From: Euryarchaeota archaeon UBA550
Lineage (GTDB): Archaea; Thermoplasmatota; Poseidoniia; Poseidoniales; Poseidoniaceae
Assembly (NCBI GenBank): GCA_002506705.1
Contig: DAYA01000062.1
Span: 1-7,627, forward strand
Direction of reading: 5' to 3'
Length of the DNA: 7,627 bases
Shown here: positions 1-6,015 of the stretch, in pieces
Numbering within the stretch: position 1 is the stretch's first letter
How the letters are laid out: each line of letters opens with the position of its first letter
Position numbers and translations under genes: made by a program
The notes under the pieces: model-generated
Seen by the model: only the letters and a program-made list of their open reading frames with translations
Told to the model about the DNA's origin: nothing
Databases searched by the model: none

Positions 1-761
1 CCAATGAAAATCACTTGCAATAGTGCAGGCTCAACTCCGACATTGCTAGATTGCTGAGCGAGTACAACCAGTCCTACAGCCCAACACATTGCGGAAAACA
101 GAACCGTAGTTCTCGTAATCTGTAACTTGGAAATAGTGTCTGCTAGCATTGCTCTCATGGATGCGAAGTGCCTCATCGAGTGAATCAGACAGAAGTAAAT
201 TGAGAATCCTACAAGTGGTGGTAGGATTCCAAAAATGAGGGTTAGTCCAGCGATTTCTCCGAAAAACTTGCTTCGCTCTTGCCCTGTTTTGGTAAGCAGT
301 GTCATTCCACAGCAGGCGATCGTAATCGCTAGTGCTGCGTCCAAGAATAGCCAAACCAGTTCGGTATCAGAGCCAACAAGTGCCTGAAAAATCGTATCCG
401 CATCAGATGAATGGAAGTGACTTATTCCAGCGATTACAAGTCCACCTCGAGCTAAACTCTCAATCGATGTGAATTGTTTGTCTGTACCGCTGACGTCACC
501 TTTACCGAAATGAAACATGCTAATTGCAAGAAATATGATGAAACTAATTGCTGGTGCTATGAACCAGAAACCGACGACTAGAGCAGCCATCGCAACGTAT
601 CCTAGGAGAAACGAGGCAGCCTTCTTCTTACTCTCCATCCAGCCGAAGTGTGCAGCTAGGGCACCATCCATTGCTCCATGTGGAAGCCCGATGAAAACTA
701 CAGCCCCTAGCGCAATTAGATTCAGAGTATCGATGCCTGCTAAGGCATCCACAAGGCTCAT
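1..761 (-). CDS. blh: Brp/Blh-family beta-carotene 15,15'-dioxygenase (3' end cut by window edge)
   Basis: Reading the minus strand from the ATG at 761 gives 253 codons open to the window edge. The family cleaves beta-carotene in the membrane into two all-trans-retinal molecules, the chromophore of microbial rhodopsins. The protein is strongly hydrophobic with several membrane segments. It shows the family motifs GLPHGAMDG (25-33), MFHFG (82-86) and IYFCLIHSMRH (188-198). The four iron-binding histidines of the family map to H28, H84, H194 and H198, with spacings of 56, 110 and 4 that closely match characterised Blh. Members are usually about 280-330 residues, so only a short C-terminal piece should be missing. 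The start overlaps the crtY stop as ATGA, and AAGGTGAT lies just upstream, so the gene is the third of a crtB-crtY-blh operon. Family assignment is confident; activity is inferred. Confidence 0.93.
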   Translation of the reverse strand, partial: MSLVDALAGIDTLNLIALGAVVFIGLPHGAMDGALAAHFGWMESKKKAASFLLGYVAMAALVVGFWFIAPAISFIIFLAISMFHFGKGDVSGTDKQFTSIESLARGGLVIAGISHFHSSDADTIFQALVGSDTELVWLFLDAALAITIACCGMTLLTKTGQERSKFFGEIAGLTLIFGILPPLVGFSIYFCLIHSMRHFASMRAMLADTISKLQITRTTVLFSAMCWAVGLVVLAQQSSNVGVEPALLQVIFI

Positions 762-1849
762 GACATCACCTTTTGAGGTCTACTGAAAATGAACTTTGAT
801 GCCCCACGAATGAAAGGCAACTTTGGCATTGCCATGATCACTTTCATCCTCAGTCCCCAGTTTGCTTTCCCGCTCATGAATGAAATGAACTCGTCTCCAG
901 TGAGTCTCTCAGCCATGCGTGCAAATAGGATTGGGCCTTGGTTTGGCCAGTGTCTTAGGACAGTTAGAAGCACACCATCCATCCAAACGTCAACCGCTTT
1001 GTGAGGGCGCTTGAATCTCAGGCTCTTACCTTTCTTTGTTCTCTTAATAGCCCTGTGGATTTGCTGATGCATGAATACAAACGCGTATCCACTCGCAGGT
1101 CTGATCGCTCCTGCATTGGCCCCGAGACCTGGTATTTTTGGATCGTGTGGGGTCAGTTTACCCATTGGAATTACTCCCTTTTCTTGGTGAGCAATTTCCT
1201 TCACACTTGCTCCATAATGGCTTGATAGGTATTGGTTTATAGAATCGACATAAAATTCTTCCTCGAGAACTTGGGTACTAAAGAGAGTGGATTCAACCAA
1301 CGCTTGGGTTGGTGAAAATGGAAGGAGGTAGATGAAGTGCATACCGTGAGATTGGTCGACTCTGAAGTCCATCAAAATCGCAGTGGAATCATCGAATACT
1401 GGTTTGTCAACTATGACCTCTTGGCCGAGGAAATGTTGCAGCATAGCATTCCTACTTGCTTTTGGTGGGCGAGAATCAAACGTCAACTTAGGGCGGCGCT
1501 TCTCTGCAGCCTCCTCTTCACTGATGATTTTGACATCGTTCATGTCTGCTTTGACATGACATGATTCGAGAAATTTCTCCTTGTGCATAACGTGGTAGGC
1601 ATACCTCTTGGAGGACATCTTGCATTCTCCAGAATCGGTAATAATCGACCAATTAGACCAAGATGCTCTAGCTACCTTTGATGCGAATTTTAGTCCTGGT
1701 GTATTCCAAAATCCAAGCATGTGGTCTTTTGCAGGAGGTGCACCATTCGGCCTGATTAGAGTGATGTTGTGACCTTCTAATTCGTCTGCTCTGCTTGCCA
1801 ACATCATTGCAGAACAACCATCCCCAATAACATGGGTTTCAATGGTCAT
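758..1849 (-). CDS. crtY: Lycopene beta-cyclase, CrtY type
   Basis: This 363-residue flavoprotein is expected to cyclise both ends of lycopene to give beta-carotene at the membrane. The N-terminus has a strand-turn-helix nucleotide-binding segment, HVIGDGCSAMMLASR (6-20), in which the GxGxxG fingerprint reads GDGCSA. KDHMLGFW (41-48) corresponds to the family's early H-x-W-type motif. The central block runs QHFLGQEV, FDDSTAILMDFRVDQ (152-166), IYLLPFSPTQALVEST (173-188) and EKGVIPMG (223-230). GLGANAGAIRPASGYAF (241-257) is the second conserved flavin/product region. The C-terminal part (about 288-350) also follows the family pattern and ends in MPKLPF. I start at ATG 1849 rather than GTG 1855: the ATG overlaps the crtB TGA as ATGA and sits 9 nt after GGAGG, while the GTG is only 3 nt away. 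The 3' end overlaps blh by 4 nt. Confidence 0.93.
   Translation of the reverse strand: MTIETHVIGDGCSAMMLASRADELEGHNITLIRPNGAPPAKDHMLGFWNTPGLKFASKVARASWSNWSIITDSGECKMSSKRYAYHVMHKEKFLESCHVKADMNDVKIISEEEAAEKRRPKLTFDSRPPKASRNAMLQHFLGQEVIVDKPVFDDSTAILMDFRVDQSHGMHFIYLLPFSPTQALVESTLFSTQVLEEEFYVDSINQYLSSHYGASVKEIAHQEKGVIPMGKLTPHDPKIPGLGANAGAIRPASGYAFVFMHQQIHRAIKRTKKGKSLRFKRPHKAVDVWMDGVLLTVLRHWPNQGPILFARMAERLTGDEFISFMSGKANWGLRMKVIMAMPKLPFIRGASKFIFSRPQKVMS
765..772 (-). promoter_or_regulatory. Shine-Dalgarno of blh
   Basis: On the minus strand AAGGTGAT ends 3 nt before the blh ATG at 761, inside the last codons of crtY. It matches the complement of the 16S rRNA 3' end. This supports the ATG at 761 as the start and shows blh has its own initiation signal in addition to the stop/start overlap. 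Confidence 0.85.
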
Positions 1850-2781
1850 CCCCACGTTCCTCCTTGATTCTGGTAAGGTTTGAGGAAGGTGTGCAGATTT
1901 GTATTGTGACTACTTCTTGGATGCGGGAATCTTCTGAACATTCCAAAGGATGCTCTCAATGTACAGAATGCCTTGCTAGCCTTTGATGTGACCTGTTTCT
2001 CTCCCCACCACATGTGCTTTGAGCGCAGTAATTGAATTCCGATTTGTCGGTATACCTTAGCAGCAACTCCGATTGCGAAATGAGCTCTTGCTGGAAGGTA
2101 AGATAGACCTACACGGCCGCTTGCATAGTATTCCTCAGCAAGGCTGAGCAGCCTCCTAACGGCGGATGAGATCAGAGCGGCGTCTTCACCTTCTGGGTTT
2201 TCAGCAGCTGCTAGAATTTCTTCTGGTGTCATGTTGTTGACCCAACTGCCAGGAAGATATCTACGCCCCATCTTTGCATCGACTACAACGTCTCTTGCGA
2301 TGTTGGTGAGTTGCATTCCGATTCCAAGATCGACAGCGTGTGGTTTTGCTCTTGGGTTGCTCGTGTTCAGTACACAGCACATCAGAAGTCCTACTGTTCC
2401 AGCAACCTTGTAGGCATATTGAATCAGGTCTTCTTCATCCTTGATTAGAACTTCATCAGCTTGGTCATCCATCAATCCCTCGACAAGAGAACCGATTACT
2501 TCGACAGGCAGTTGGTATTCATCTACCATGTTGGAAAATTGGTTGAGGAATGGATGTCCTTCCCATCCTCCATTGTTGAGTGTAGCCTGTATATCCTTGA
2601 GATGCTCATGGCCATTTGGTATGTCTCCATCAGCCATGTCGTCTAGAACTCTGCAGAATGAATACAAGCGAGCTGCGTCGTATCCCATCTTCTTTCCAAG
2701 GAACCTTTTTGCCCAGTGAAAACTCTCACCACTTGTAGCCAAAACCAATTCCGGGTCATTGACTTCAAGCGAATTAGGCAT
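1846..2781 (-). CDS. crtB: Phytoene synthase
   Basis: The 311-residue product belongs to the squalene/phytoene synthase family, which condenses two geranylgeranyl diphosphates into 15-cis-phytoene. Both Mg-diphosphate-binding motifs are intact: YSFCRVLDDMADGD (40-53, DDxxD at 47-51) and QLTNIARDVVVDAKMGRRYL (157-176, D164 and D168 within RDVxxDxxxGRxYLP). VGLSYLPARAHFAI (224-237) matches the family's late helix. Length is normal for the family. The frame stays open back to a GTG at 2790, but that GTG lies inside the AGGTGA ribosome binding site. The ATG at 2781, 5 nt downstream of that site, is the better start. It is the first gene of the crtB-crtY-blh operon and is divergent from crtI. It overlaps crtY by 4 nt. 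Confidence 0.95.
   Translation of the reverse strand: MPNSLEVNDPELVLATSGESFHWAKRFLGKKMGYDAARLYSFCRVLDDMADGDIPNGHEHLKDIQATLNNGGWEGHPFLNQFSNMVDEYQLPVEVIGSLVEGLMDDQADEVLIKDEEDLIQYAYKVAGTVGLLMCCVLNTSNPRAKPHAVDLGIGMQLTNIARDVVVDAKMGRRYLPGSWVNNMTPEEILAAAENPEGEDAALISSAVRRLLSLAEEYYASGRVGLSYLPARAHFAIGVAAKVYRQIGIQLLRSKHMWWGEKQVTSKASKAFCTLRASFGMFRRFPHPRSSHNTNLHTFLKPYQNQGGTWG
1859..1863 (-). promoter_or_regulatory. Shine-Dalgarno of crtY
   Basis: GGAGG on the minus strand, within the last codons of crtB and 9 nt before ATG 1849. It decides between ATG 1849 and the upstream in-frame GTG at 1855, which would leave only 3 nt of spacing. Confidence 0.75.
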
Positions 2782-2786
2782 GGGGG

Positions 2787-2792
2787 TCACCT
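2787..2792 (-). promoter_or_regulatory. Shine-Dalgarno of crtB
   Basis: AGGTGA on the minus strand, 5 nt upstream of ATG 2781. It contains the alternative GTG codon at 2790, which is therefore more likely part of the ribosome binding site than the start. Confidence 0.8.
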
Positions 2793-2794
2793 AA

Positions 2795-2814
2795 CTCAGA
2801 GTGATTATTCTGAG
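2795..2814. promoter_or_regulatory. Inverted repeat at the crtB promoter (possible operator)
   Basis: Perfect 6-bp arms CTCAGA (2795-2800) and TCTGAG (2809-2814) flank an 8-nt spacer. The dyad lies immediately on the crtB side of the TTATAA box and would cover the region between TATA and the inferred start site, where archaeal repressors commonly bind. Binding is a hypothesis. Confidence 0.4.
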
Positions 2815-2815
2815 G

Positions 2816-2821
2816 TTATAA
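2816..2821 (-). promoter_or_regulatory. TATA-like box of the crtB-crtY-blh operon
   Basis: TTATAA centred about 37 nt upstream of the crtB ATG at 2781. If archaeal spacing of about 26 nt from TATA to start site applies, transcription would begin roughly 11 nt before the ATG, a short leader that just includes the AGGTGA site. The sequence is seen; its role is inferred. The hexamer is self-complementary, so strand is set only by context. Confidence 0.5.
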
Positions 2822-2865
2822 GGCGTTGTTTCCGAGCCGTTATTTATCACAGGAAAAAGCGAACA

Positions 2866-2879
2866 TTATCAAGTGATAA
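2866..2879. promoter_or_regulatory. Inverted repeat upstream of crtI (possible operator or promoter element)
   Basis: TTATCA-AG-TGATAA is a perfect 6-bp dyad with a 2-nt spacer, ending 15 nt before the crtI ATG. One arm belongs to a GTGATAA heptamer that also occurs, in inverted orientation, at 2844-2850. Its A/T-rich arms sit where a TATA box would lie if the crtI mRNA were leaderless, so it could be a promoter element, an operator, or both. Confidence 0.4.
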
Positions 2880-2894
2880 CGGAAAGCCCCCTAC

Positions 2895-4400
2895 ATGCCC
2901 AAATCTAAATCGCTTCCAAAGAAAGCAGCAGTCATCGGAAGCGGTTTCGGTGGTCTTGGAGCCGCTATACGTCTCCAAAGTGCAGGCATCCAAACAGTGC
3001 TGTATGAGGCTCGTGATTTGCCTGGTGGAAGGGCCTATGTTTACCATGATGATGGCTATACTTTCGATGCAGGTCCGACTGTAATTACTGCTCCTCATAC
3101 TCTAACAGACCTTTTCGAACTCACTGGGAAAAAGTTGGAAGATTACATCGAACTAATGGAAGTCCAGCCGATGTACAGACTAATTTGGAGCGACGGCGAC
3201 CGTTTCGACTACGTCAGAGATGAGGCGACAATGGTCAAGCAAATCGCAGAACGCAGCCAGTCAGATGCTGATGGGTACCAGAGATTTTTCGAGTATGCAA
3301 AAAAGGTATTCGCAAAGGGATACACAGAATTGGCTGACCGACCATTTGGAAGGTTTTCTGACATGGTTGCAGTCTCTCCTTCACTGATTAAGTTGCGAGC
3401 AGACCGCTCGGTATACAAGACGGTTGCAAAATACGTGAAGGATGACCATCTAAGACAAGCGCTTAGTTTCCATTCCCTGTTGGTTGGAGGAAACCCTTTC
3501 CAGACTTCTTCAATCTACACGCTAATCCACTATCTGGAGAGAGAATGGGGTGTTTATTTCCCAGCAGGTGGTACTCACGCACTTGTGAGAACTTTAGTGA
3601 AATTATTCGAAGAGTTGGGCGGAGAACTGCGATTATCAACGCCGGTGAAATCTGTCGAATTAGTCCAAGACGAAGCCTCGAAAAAGCATCGAATCACTGA
3701 TGGTAAAGACAGTGTTGAAGAATTCGATTTAGTGGTATCAAATGCCGATGTACACCACACTTACAAGAAATTATACTCGTCATCGAAGGTTGCTCAAAAG
3801 CGAGCTAAGAAATTAGAAAAGATGGATTGGTCAATGTCTCTATTCGTTCTATACTTTGGAACGGACATCGCCTACGATGATGTAGCGCATCACACGATTT
3901 TGTTTGGCCCTAGATACAAGGGGCTGCTTGATGAAATTTTCAAAGGAAAGAGCCTACCTGATGACTTCAGTTTGTACCTCCACGTTCCAACTGTGACCGA
4001 CAAGAGTCTCGCCCCTGAAGGATGCAGTGCAGCGTATGTCCTTGCTCCTGTACCTCACTTAGGTCGTGCCGATGTCGACTGGGATGAAATCGCAGAGGAG
4101 TATGGAGACAGGATCATCGAGGCCCTTGAGGTTGAGATGCCTGATTTGAGAAATCACATTGTTACAAGGCGACACATCACTCCAAAGACATTCGAGTCAG
4201 AACTTGCTGCATTCAAAGGTTCAGCATTCTCAGTTGCACCTAAGTTAACTCAAAGTGCATACTTCCGTCCATCCAATGAAGACTCTGGAATACCCGGGCT
4301 CTACCTTGTAGGCGCAGGTACACACCCGGGCGCAGGGTTACCTGGTGTGCTTAATTCAGCAAAGGCAACCGTGGATTTGATTCTCTCAAAATATGAGTAA
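2895..4400 (+). CDS. crtI: Phytoene desaturase (bacterial CrtI type)
   Basis: This 501-residue FAD-dependent desaturase is expected to convert phytoene to lycopene by successive dehydrogenations. The N-terminal dinucleotide-binding fold is clear: AAVIGSGFGGLGAAIRLQSA (11-30), followed by LYEARDLPGGRAY and then YTFDAGPTVIT. The C-terminal family signature is also present: GLYLVGAGTHPGAGLPGVLN (468-487), followed by SAKAT. Length is typical of bacterial CrtI. The ATG at 2895 gives the usual short tail before the Rossmann strand. No strong Shine-Dalgarno precedes it, unlike the operon opposite. It is transcribed away from crtB across a shared regulatory region. Its TAA is immediately followed by the stop of the converging aldo/keto reductase. 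The exact number of desaturation steps cannot be read from sequence, but the crtY/blh context implies lycopene as product. Confidence 0.95.
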   Translation: MPKSKSLPKKAAVIGSGFGGLGAAIRLQSAGIQTVLYEARDLPGGRAYVYHDDGYTFDAGPTVITAPHTLTDLFELTGKKLEDYIELMEVQPMYRLIWSDGDRFDYVRDEATMVKQIAERSQSDADGYQRFFEYAKKVFAKGYTELADRPFGRFSDMVAVSPSLIKLRADRSVYKTVAKYVKDDHLRQALSFHSLLVGGNPFQTSSIYTLIHYLEREWGVYFPAGGTHALVRTLVKLFEELGGELRLSTPVKSVELVQDEASKKHRITDGKDSVEEFDLVVSNADVHHTYKKLYSSSKVAQKRAKKLEKMDWSMSLFVLYFGTDIAYDDVAHHTILFGPRYKGLLDEIFKGKSLPDDFSLYLHVPTVTDKSLAPEGCSAAYVLAPVPHLGRADVDWDEIAEEYGDRIIEALEVEMPDLRNHIVTRRHITPKTFESELAAFKGSAFSVAPKLTQSAYFRPSNEDSGIPGLYLVGAGTHPGAGLPGVLNSAKATVDLILSKYE

Positions 4401-5237
4401 TCAGGGCTCAGTGGTTGGGTCCCAACCGGAGATGTAGTCGCATTCTAGGGCTTTTATCGCTTCCATTTCTGATGAAATATCGACTTCTAGCGAGGCTAGA
4501 TTCTCTACGATTCTCTCCGGTCTGCTCGACTTTGGAATTGTGATACATCCGCTATCATAGCAGAATTTGATGGCGACCTGTGCGGGCGTACAACCCAACT
4601 TTCCAGCGATAGCAACGAGTTCTGGGTCGTCGACTTTATGTCCCCTTGCAAGTGGAGAATATGCCATTACCTTAGCACCAGCATCTTCGGTAGCCTTGAA
4701 CAGATGTGGTCTTTGTAGCCACGGGTTGAATTCCACTTGGTTGACGCTAGGCATGTATGAAGCATAATCACGCATTGCCTCAAGATGTGCAGGGCCGTAA
4801 TTTGAAACTCCGATTGATTTGACCCAGCCCTGCTCCAGGCAGTACTCCATTCCTTTCCACACTGGAGCTCTATGCTCTGGGTCTTCTGGTGGTGCGTGCA
4901 CGAGATAGAGGTCGATGTAATCGGTGTCTAGCAACTCTAGAGATTTTTTACAGTGCTCGATAACTTCCTCGTATCCTGTTGCATGCATTCTGCGTAATTT
5001 TGTGGTGATGAATAGTGAATCTCTATCCATTCCTGATTCCTTAATCGCTTCTCCAACTTCGTGTTCGTTATTGTACGCTCTCGCGGTATCGATGTGAGTA
5101 TAGCCTGCTTCTAATGCAGCCAAAACTGAACTCTTGCATTCACCTTCTTGTGACATTAGGAACACTCCCAAGCCAAATTGTGGGATTTCATGTTCGAACT
5201 TTTCTTCGCCTGATTGAGTGCTGTGGCTGATTCGCAT
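4401..5237 (-). CDS. Aldo/keto reductase
   Basis: The 278-residue protein is a NAD(P)H-dependent aldo/keto reductase (TIM barrel, soluble). The catalytic tetrad is complete: D50 and Y55 in HIDTARAYNNE, K80 in ITTKL, and H114 in YLVHAPPE. Further family blocks are GWVKSIGVSNYGPAHLE (137-153), QVEFNPWLQ (167-175), MAYSPLARG (191-199) and the cofactor-phosphate loop ITIPKSSRPERIVEN (232-246). The short loops and this C-terminal motif resemble the prokaryotic AKR5-like group (2,5-diketogluconate or methylglyoxal reductase relatives). The substrate is unknown. Reduction of retinal or another carotenoid-derived aldehyde is possible from the neighbourhood but is speculation. It faces crtI tail-to-tail with no spacer, and its start lies 39 bp downstream of the zinc-finger gene on the same strand. 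No clear Shine-Dalgarno is seen before the ATG. Confidence 0.92.
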   Translation of the reverse strand: MRISHSTQSGEEKFEHEIPQFGLGVFLMSQEGECKSSVLAALEAGYTHIDTARAYNNEHEVGEAIKESGMDRDSLFITTKLRRMHATGYEEVIEHCKKSLELLDTDYIDLYLVHAPPEDPEHRAPVWKGMEYCLEQGWVKSIGVSNYGPAHLEAMRDYASYMPSVNQVEFNPWLQRPHLFKATEDAGAKVMAYSPLARGHKVDDPELVAIAGKLGCTPAQVAIKFCYDSGCITIPKSSRPERIVENLASLEVDISSEMEAIKALECDYISGWDPTTEP

Positions 5238-5276
5238 GGATGTGCTAAATGGCTTTGGTTGAAAAAGAAGTGTTCT

Positions 5277-5921
5277 TCATTCTTCTTCTATCGACCAAGT
5301 CTTTCTCAGGGCCTTTCCAGCCATTTCTCCTGCCTCAAACATCTCAATATCGTGATCTACAATCAGATGTTTTGTCAACTGGTGGTGCACCACTGGTATG
5401 TCACAGACAGGGCACTGCACGTATCGTTCAGGCTTGTACCCCCTGAATTCCATCCTTCCAGCAGGTGTTGATAGCATTCTAGCGGTCTTTCCAACAACGT
5501 AGAGTGCAACTATGACGAACATGAATAGGCAACACGCTGAACTAAATCCAGCACCCATTGGAGTTGAATCTCCACTCAGTCTGATGTTTTGTGTGACCGA
5601 GCCGCCGTTAGCACGCAGCCTGTCTAAGTTGATTGTATGTGGAAATTCTTCGCCTTTTACCGATAGCAAAATTTGGGTTCCATCATCGTCTTCATCGACG
5701 CTAAATGCCATAGTAAAGTTGCCATAGCGGTCGGTTTGGGTCGTTGTTCCTTGGAATTGTCTGCACTGACTTTCGCTTGGCTCACATTCGATTGTGATAT
5801 CCTGTAGGACCAGTTGTGAGTTGTCAGAATAGGTCGCAGTACCGGTAATGATGTACGTTTCTGCACTCGCCGTTAAGGAGAAGAATATCGCCAATGCAAT
5901 GGGCAGAAGTATTCTTCTCAT
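5277..5921 (-). CDS. Membrane-anchored protein with extracytoplasmic domain and C2H2-like zinc finger
   Basis: I do not recognise this 214-residue protein as a named family. Residues 1-20 form a classic signal peptide (MRRILLPIALAIFFSLTASA). Residues 22-117 look like a beta-sandwich of the carboxypeptidase-regulatory-like type: ITGTATYSDNSQLVLQDITI is followed by a TDRYGNFTM turn, and C46/C53 could form a disulfide. One membrane segment spans about 124-144. The inner tail carries CPVCDIPVVHHQLTKHLIVD then H: C170, C173, H185 and H190 in a C-x2-C-x11-H-x4-H arrangement, close to a C2H2 zinc finger. The predicted topology puts the finger in the cytoplasm. The acidic C-terminus ends IEEE. It is divergent from the 364-residue membrane protein and 39 bp upstream of the aldo/keto reductase. 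The gene is well supported; function is unknown. Confidence 0.8.
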   Translation of the reverse strand: MRRILLPIALAIFFSLTASAETYIITGTATYSDNSQLVLQDITIECEPSESQCRQFQGTTTQTDRYGNFTMAFSVDEDDDGTQILLSVKGEEFPHTINLDRLRANGGSVTQNIRLSGDSTPMGAGFSSACCLFMFVIVALYVVGKTARMLSTPAGRMEFRGYKPERYVQCPVCDIPVVHHQLTKHLIVDHDIEMFEAGEMAGKALRKTWSIEEE

Positions 5922-5942
5922 GTATGTAAGATTTCGATTTCG

Positions 5943-5949
5943 CTTTTAG
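5943..5949 (-). promoter_or_regulatory. TATA-like box of the zinc-finger membrane protein gene
   Basis: CTAAAAG on the minus strand is centred about 25 nt upstream of the ATG at 5921. That is the spacing expected if the transcript starts at the ATG itself. No Shine-Dalgarno is present between them, which agrees with leaderless translation. Between box and ATG lies a short tandem of GATTTC on the plus strand (5930-5942). Confidence 0.45.
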
Positions 5950-5956
5950 AATGTTG

Positions 5957-5989
5957 ATTGTTACCAAGTATCAGTTTCTGGTTGACAAT
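5957..5989. repeat. Imperfect inverted repeat between the two divergent TATA-like boxes
   Basis: ATTGTTACCA (5957-5966) and TGGTTGACAAT (5979-5989) pair over 9 bp with one small internal asymmetry and a 12-nt spacer. The repeat occupies the centre of the 94-bp divergent region between the boxes for the 5921 and 6016 genes. It could be a shared operator; this is inference. Confidence 0.35.
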
Positions 5990-5994
5990 TTAAA
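5989..5994 (+). promoter_or_regulatory. TATA-like box of the 364-residue membrane protein gene
   Basis: TTTAAA centred about 25 nt upstream of the ATG at 6016, mirroring the arrangement of the opposite gene. It supports initiation at or near the ATG at 6016 and thus that start codon for a leaderless transcript. Confidence 0.45.
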
Positions 5995-6015
5995 CACAAC
6001 AAGCCCTATTCCAAC

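Noticed and set aside
6..20. GDGCSA in CrtY (residues 9-14 of that protein) as a broken nucleotide-binding motif
   Set aside because: CrtY-type cyclases commonly deviate at the third glycine of GxGxxG, and the rest of the protein is intact, so this is not evidence of inactivation.
46..354. Minus-strand open frame of 102 codons
   Set aside because: It lies out of frame within blh. The blh frame explains this strand better and carries the conserved IYFCLIHSMRH motif here.
517..786. Plus-strand open frame of 89 codons at the left of the window
   Set aside because: It is antisense to the 5' half of blh, whose family motifs and four conserved histidines are clear on the other strand.
1337..1564. 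Plus-strand open frames inside crtY (also 789-1225)
   Set aside because: They are antisense shadows of a gene with clear lycopene-cyclase motifs.
2716..3084. Plus-strand open frame of 122 codons spanning the crtB/crtI regulatory region
   Set aside because: It overlaps the crtB N-terminus antisense and the crtI N-terminus out of frame, and its translation has no recognisable or plausible domain.
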